Below, one piece after another: positions 5,783-7,821 of a stretch of DNA of 7,821 nt. The stretch covers positions 1 through 7,821 of the forward strand of contig DAOVKY010000027.1 in NCBI GenBank assembly GCA_030631525.1. The letters are read 5' to 3'. Positions within the stretch are counted from its first letter, which is position 1. Every line of letters begins with the position of its first letter. The position numbers and the translations under genes were made by a program. Source of the stretch: a bacterium (GTDB lineage: Bacteria; JAHJDO01). A model generated the notes under the pieces. The model did not search any database. It was not told where the DNA came from and was given only the letters and a program-made list of their open reading frames with translations.

Positions 5783-6596
5783 AAAAGAACTAATAAAGAA
5801 CGCTAAATGTGTGGTTATTAAGATAGGCACATACGTACTAACTTCAGATACAGGATTAAACAGAGCAAGAATATCTCGTATTGCCACGGAAATAGATGAG
5901 CTTAGAAAACAAAATATTAAAGTAATTATTGTGTCATCCGGCGCTATAGGCGCAGGCATGAAGGCTTTGGGCATTAGGAAACATTCATTGACAATATCAA
6001 AAAAACAAGCCGTTGCTGCTGTAGGGCAGAATAAACTAATGCATACTTATGAAGAGATTTTTAAAAAAAGAGGATATCATACTGCGCAGATTCTGCTTAC
6101 AAGAGATGACTTTAAATCAAGACTTAGATACCTCAATATACGCAACACAATAATGGAACTATTCAAAGAGAAAGTTATTCCTATTGTTAATGAAAATGAC
6201 ACTGTTGCAACCGATGAAATTAAGTTTGGAGATAATGATACCCTTTCCGCGCTTGTTGCTAACCTCTTGGATGCAGACCTTTTAATTATGCTTTCTAATA
6301 TTGATGGATTGTTTACTGTTGATCCTAAAAAGAACAAGCAAGCCTCTCTCATATCTGAAGTTGATAAAATCCAATCTAAAATAGAGTCGTATGCTTCCGA
6401 CTCAAAAACAGGAACAGGAGGAATGTTGACAAAAATAACTGCAGCAAAAATGGGAACCCAGTCAGGCGTAACCGTGATAATAGCCAATGGGCTAAAGAAA
6501 AATACTCTTTCCAAAATAATGAATGGAGAAAAAGTCGGTACGATTTTTTCTCCAAAAGATGAAGTAATACATAGAGATAATCTGGTGATATTATGA
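5775..6596 (+). CDS. proB: Glutamate 5-kinase (ProB), short form without PUA domain
   Basis: ProB phosphorylates glutamate to gamma-glutamyl phosphate, the first and usually feedback-controlled step of proline synthesis. The 273 residues form an amino-acid-kinase fold: KIGTYVLT (16-23), IVSSGAIGAGM (52-62), NENDTVATDEIKFGDNDTLS (139-158) for glutamate binding and catalysis, MLSNIDGLFTVDP (172-184), and the GTGGMLTK loop (213-220). The protein ends after VGTIFSPK, so the roughly 100-residue C-terminal PUA domain of the E. coli enzyme is absent; similarly short forms are known in other bacteria. I chose ATG 5775 because GAAGAGAG (5759-5766) lies 8 bases upstream and the N-terminus is then normal. 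GTG 5757 in the same frame would add six residues and overlap obg further. The start overlaps the obg stop, and the stop overlaps the proA ATG (ATGA). Confidence 0.96.
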   Translation: MNRKELIKNAKCVVIKIGTYVLTSDTGLNRARISRIATEIDELRKQNIKVIIVSSGAIGAGMKALGIRKHSLTISKKQAVAAVGQNKLMHTYEEIFKKRGYHTAQILLTRDDFKSRLRYLNIRNTIMELFKEKVIPIVNENDTVATDEIKFGDNDTLSALVANLLDADLLIMLSNIDGLFTVDPKKNKQASLISEVDKIQSKIESYASDSKTGTGGMLTKITAAKMGTQSGVTVIIANGLKKNTLSKIMNGEKVGTIFSPKDEVIHRDNLVIL

Positions 6597-7821
6597 TAAG
6601 AAAAATTGCACAGCATGCAAAAGATGCGTCAAGACTGTTGGCAACTCTTTCAACAGAAGAAAAAAACAAAGCTATTCTGGCCATTGCCAATGGTGTTGAA
6701 AAAAACAAGTCTAAAATTTTATCTGCGAATCTCATTGATATTAAAAGCGCAAAGCAAAACAACCTGTCTCCTGCTTTAATAGACCGTCTAACTTTATATC
6801 CACAGCGAATAAAAAATATTTGCGAATCTCTGAAACAAGTAACTAAACTCACTGACCCTGTAGGAAGAGTGCTTAGCAAGACAACCAGACCAAATAAATT
6901 AAGAATAGAAAAGGTAAGCGTTCCTATTGGGGTTATAGGTATAATCTATGAATCACGGCCTAATGTTACTGTGGACGCAGCAAGCCTCTGTCTAAAAGCT
7001 GGTAACGCTGTTATTCTTCGTGGAGGAAAAGAAACTATAAATTCAAATCTTGCTTTATATCAAATAATGATAAACAGCCTGCGAAAAACAAAAGTTCCTT
7101 CTGAGAGCATACAAATGGTAAAAAGCACTGACCGCAAAATGGTAAATCGTATGTTAAAACTGGACAAATACATTGATCTTATAATTCCGCGCGGAGGTGC
7201 TGGCCTTATACAATTTGTTGCTAAGAACTCTACTATTCCTGTAATTAAACATAGTGACGGAATATGTCACACTTATGTTGATAAACATGCAGATATTGAT
7301 ATTGCAAAAGCTGTATGTCTTAATGCAAAAGTCCAGCGTCCGGGAGTATGTAATGCAATGGAGACGCTTCTTGTCCATAATGATATCGCCAAGATCTTTC
7401 TTCCTCAGATGATAGATATGTTCATGAGTGCAGGTGTGGAAATAAGGGGCTGTAAAAAAACCCAAAAACTTATTCCTGAAATAAAACCGGTAACGAAGAA
7501 GGACTGGTCAACGGAATACCTTGATTTAATACTTTCCATAAAGATAGTGTCTTCAGAAGAAGAAGCGATCAATCACATTAACACATATGGCTCCTGCCAT
7601 TCTGACGCTATAATTACAAAAAACAGTTCGTCTGCAAATAAGTTTCTAAAAGAAGTAGACTCCGCTACCGTATATGTCAATTCATCTACTCGGTTCACTG
7701 ACGGCGGCGAATTTGGCTTAGGCGCCGAAATTGGTATAAGCACAGACAAGCTACATGCTAGAGGGCCTATGGGACTGGAAGAACTCACAACATACAAATA
7801 TCTTATATTCGGCAATGGCCA
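6593..7821 (+). CDS. proA: Gamma-glutamyl phosphate reductase (ProA), 3' end cut by the window
   Basis: ProA reduces the labile product of ProB to glutamate-5-semialdehyde with NADPH, so the two enzymes work as a pair, often in a complex. The frame starts at ATG 6593 within ATGA, overlapping the proB stop, and is open to the window end for 409 codons. The aldehyde-dehydrogenase-like cofactor region VPIGVIGIIYESRPNVTVDA (110-129) and LKAGNAVILRGGKE (134-147) come first. Then follow YIDLIIPRGGAGLI (193-206), STIPVIKHSDGICH (213-226) and the catalytic Cys253 in AKVQRPGVCNAMETLL. The C-terminal block STRFTDGGEFGLGAEIGIST is intact. The final visible residues TYKYLIFGNG correspond to the usual 'YGNGQIR' ending, so fewer than about 12 residues should be missing. 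No mutation is seen; the gene appears functional. Confidence 0.97.
   Translation, partial: MIRKIAQHAKDASRLLATLSTEEKNKAILAIANGVEKNKSKILSANLIDIKSAKQNNLSPALIDRLTLYPQRIKNICESLKQVTKLTDPVGRVLSKTTRPNKLRIEKVSVPIGVIGIIYESRPNVTVDAASLCLKAGNAVILRGGKETINSNLALYQIMINSLRKTKVPSESIQMVKSTDRKMVNRMLKLDKYIDLIIPRGGAGLIQFVAKNSTIPVIKHSDGICHTYVDKHADIDIAKAVCLNAKVQRPGVCNAMETLLVHNDIAKIFLPQMIDMFMSAGVEIRGCKKTQKLIPEIKPVTKKDWSTEYLDLILSIKIVSSEEEAINHINTYGSCHSDAIITKNSSSANKFLKEVDSATVYVNSSTRFTDGGEFGLGAEIGISTDKLHARGPMGLEELTTYKYLIFGNG

Noticed and set aside
6077..6879. Long reverse-strand open frames opposite proB and proA
   Set aside because: They lie wholly antisense to genes with full family motifs, have hydrophobic low-complexity translations, and show no recognisable domain.

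Overview
The window is a gene-dense stretch of a bacterial chromosome, A+T-rich, with every supported gene on the + strand and hardly any space between genes. It carries type II fatty-acid synthesis, a bacterial ribosomal protein L9, the Obg GTPase and the first two proline-biosynthesis enzymes, so the host is certainly a bacterium. The phylum cannot be fixed from the sequence. The order plsX-fabH-fabD-rplI-(cassette)-obg-proB-proA is not the textbook arrangement of Escherichia coli or Bacillus and would fit a less-studied lineage.

Layout. (1) Positions 1-2060: the last codons of plsX, then fabH and fabD, which start phospholipid acyl transfer and fatty-acid chain initiation. (2) 2073-2516: rplI, directly behind fabD where fabG and acpP often sit. 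(3) 2517-4780: a three-gene accessory cassette. It holds an AbiEii/MNT-like nucleotidyltransferase, a 60-residue basic protein of unknown function, and a large ATPase of the AAA_14/DUF4143 type with a PD-(D/E)XK-like C-terminus. (4) 4796-7821: obg, proB and proA, tightly coupled by overlapping start and stop codons. proA lacks only its last few codons at the window edge.

The most notable observation is in the 80-base gap between rplI and the nucleotidyltransferase gene. Positions 2520-2570 are a diverged copy of the 3' end of obg (5675-5725), with 42 of 51 bases identical. The differences fall mainly at synonymous positions, and one changes a Gly codon to a stop. The frame of this remnant then runs on to a TGA that overlaps the ATG of the nucleotidyltransferase gene. 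In addition, an 8-base direct repeat, TAAAGGCA, lies at the end of rplI (2506-2513) and just before obg (4778-4785), bracketing the cassette. Joining the flanks at this repeat would give an rplI that runs straight into obg. Together these suggest the cassette was inserted between an ancestral rplI-obg pair and brought with it the tail of another obg gene.

How the genes work together. The housekeeping genes probably form one growth-linked operon (lipid synthesis, ribosome assembly, proline). The cassette lies inside it in the same orientation. The ATPase has its own near-consensus promoter (3360-3387), whose -10 box overlaps the first possible ATG, so the protein may really begin at 3395 from a nearly leaderless mRNA. 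A defence, toxin-antitoxin or selfish role for the cassette is an inference from protein families and genomic setting only.
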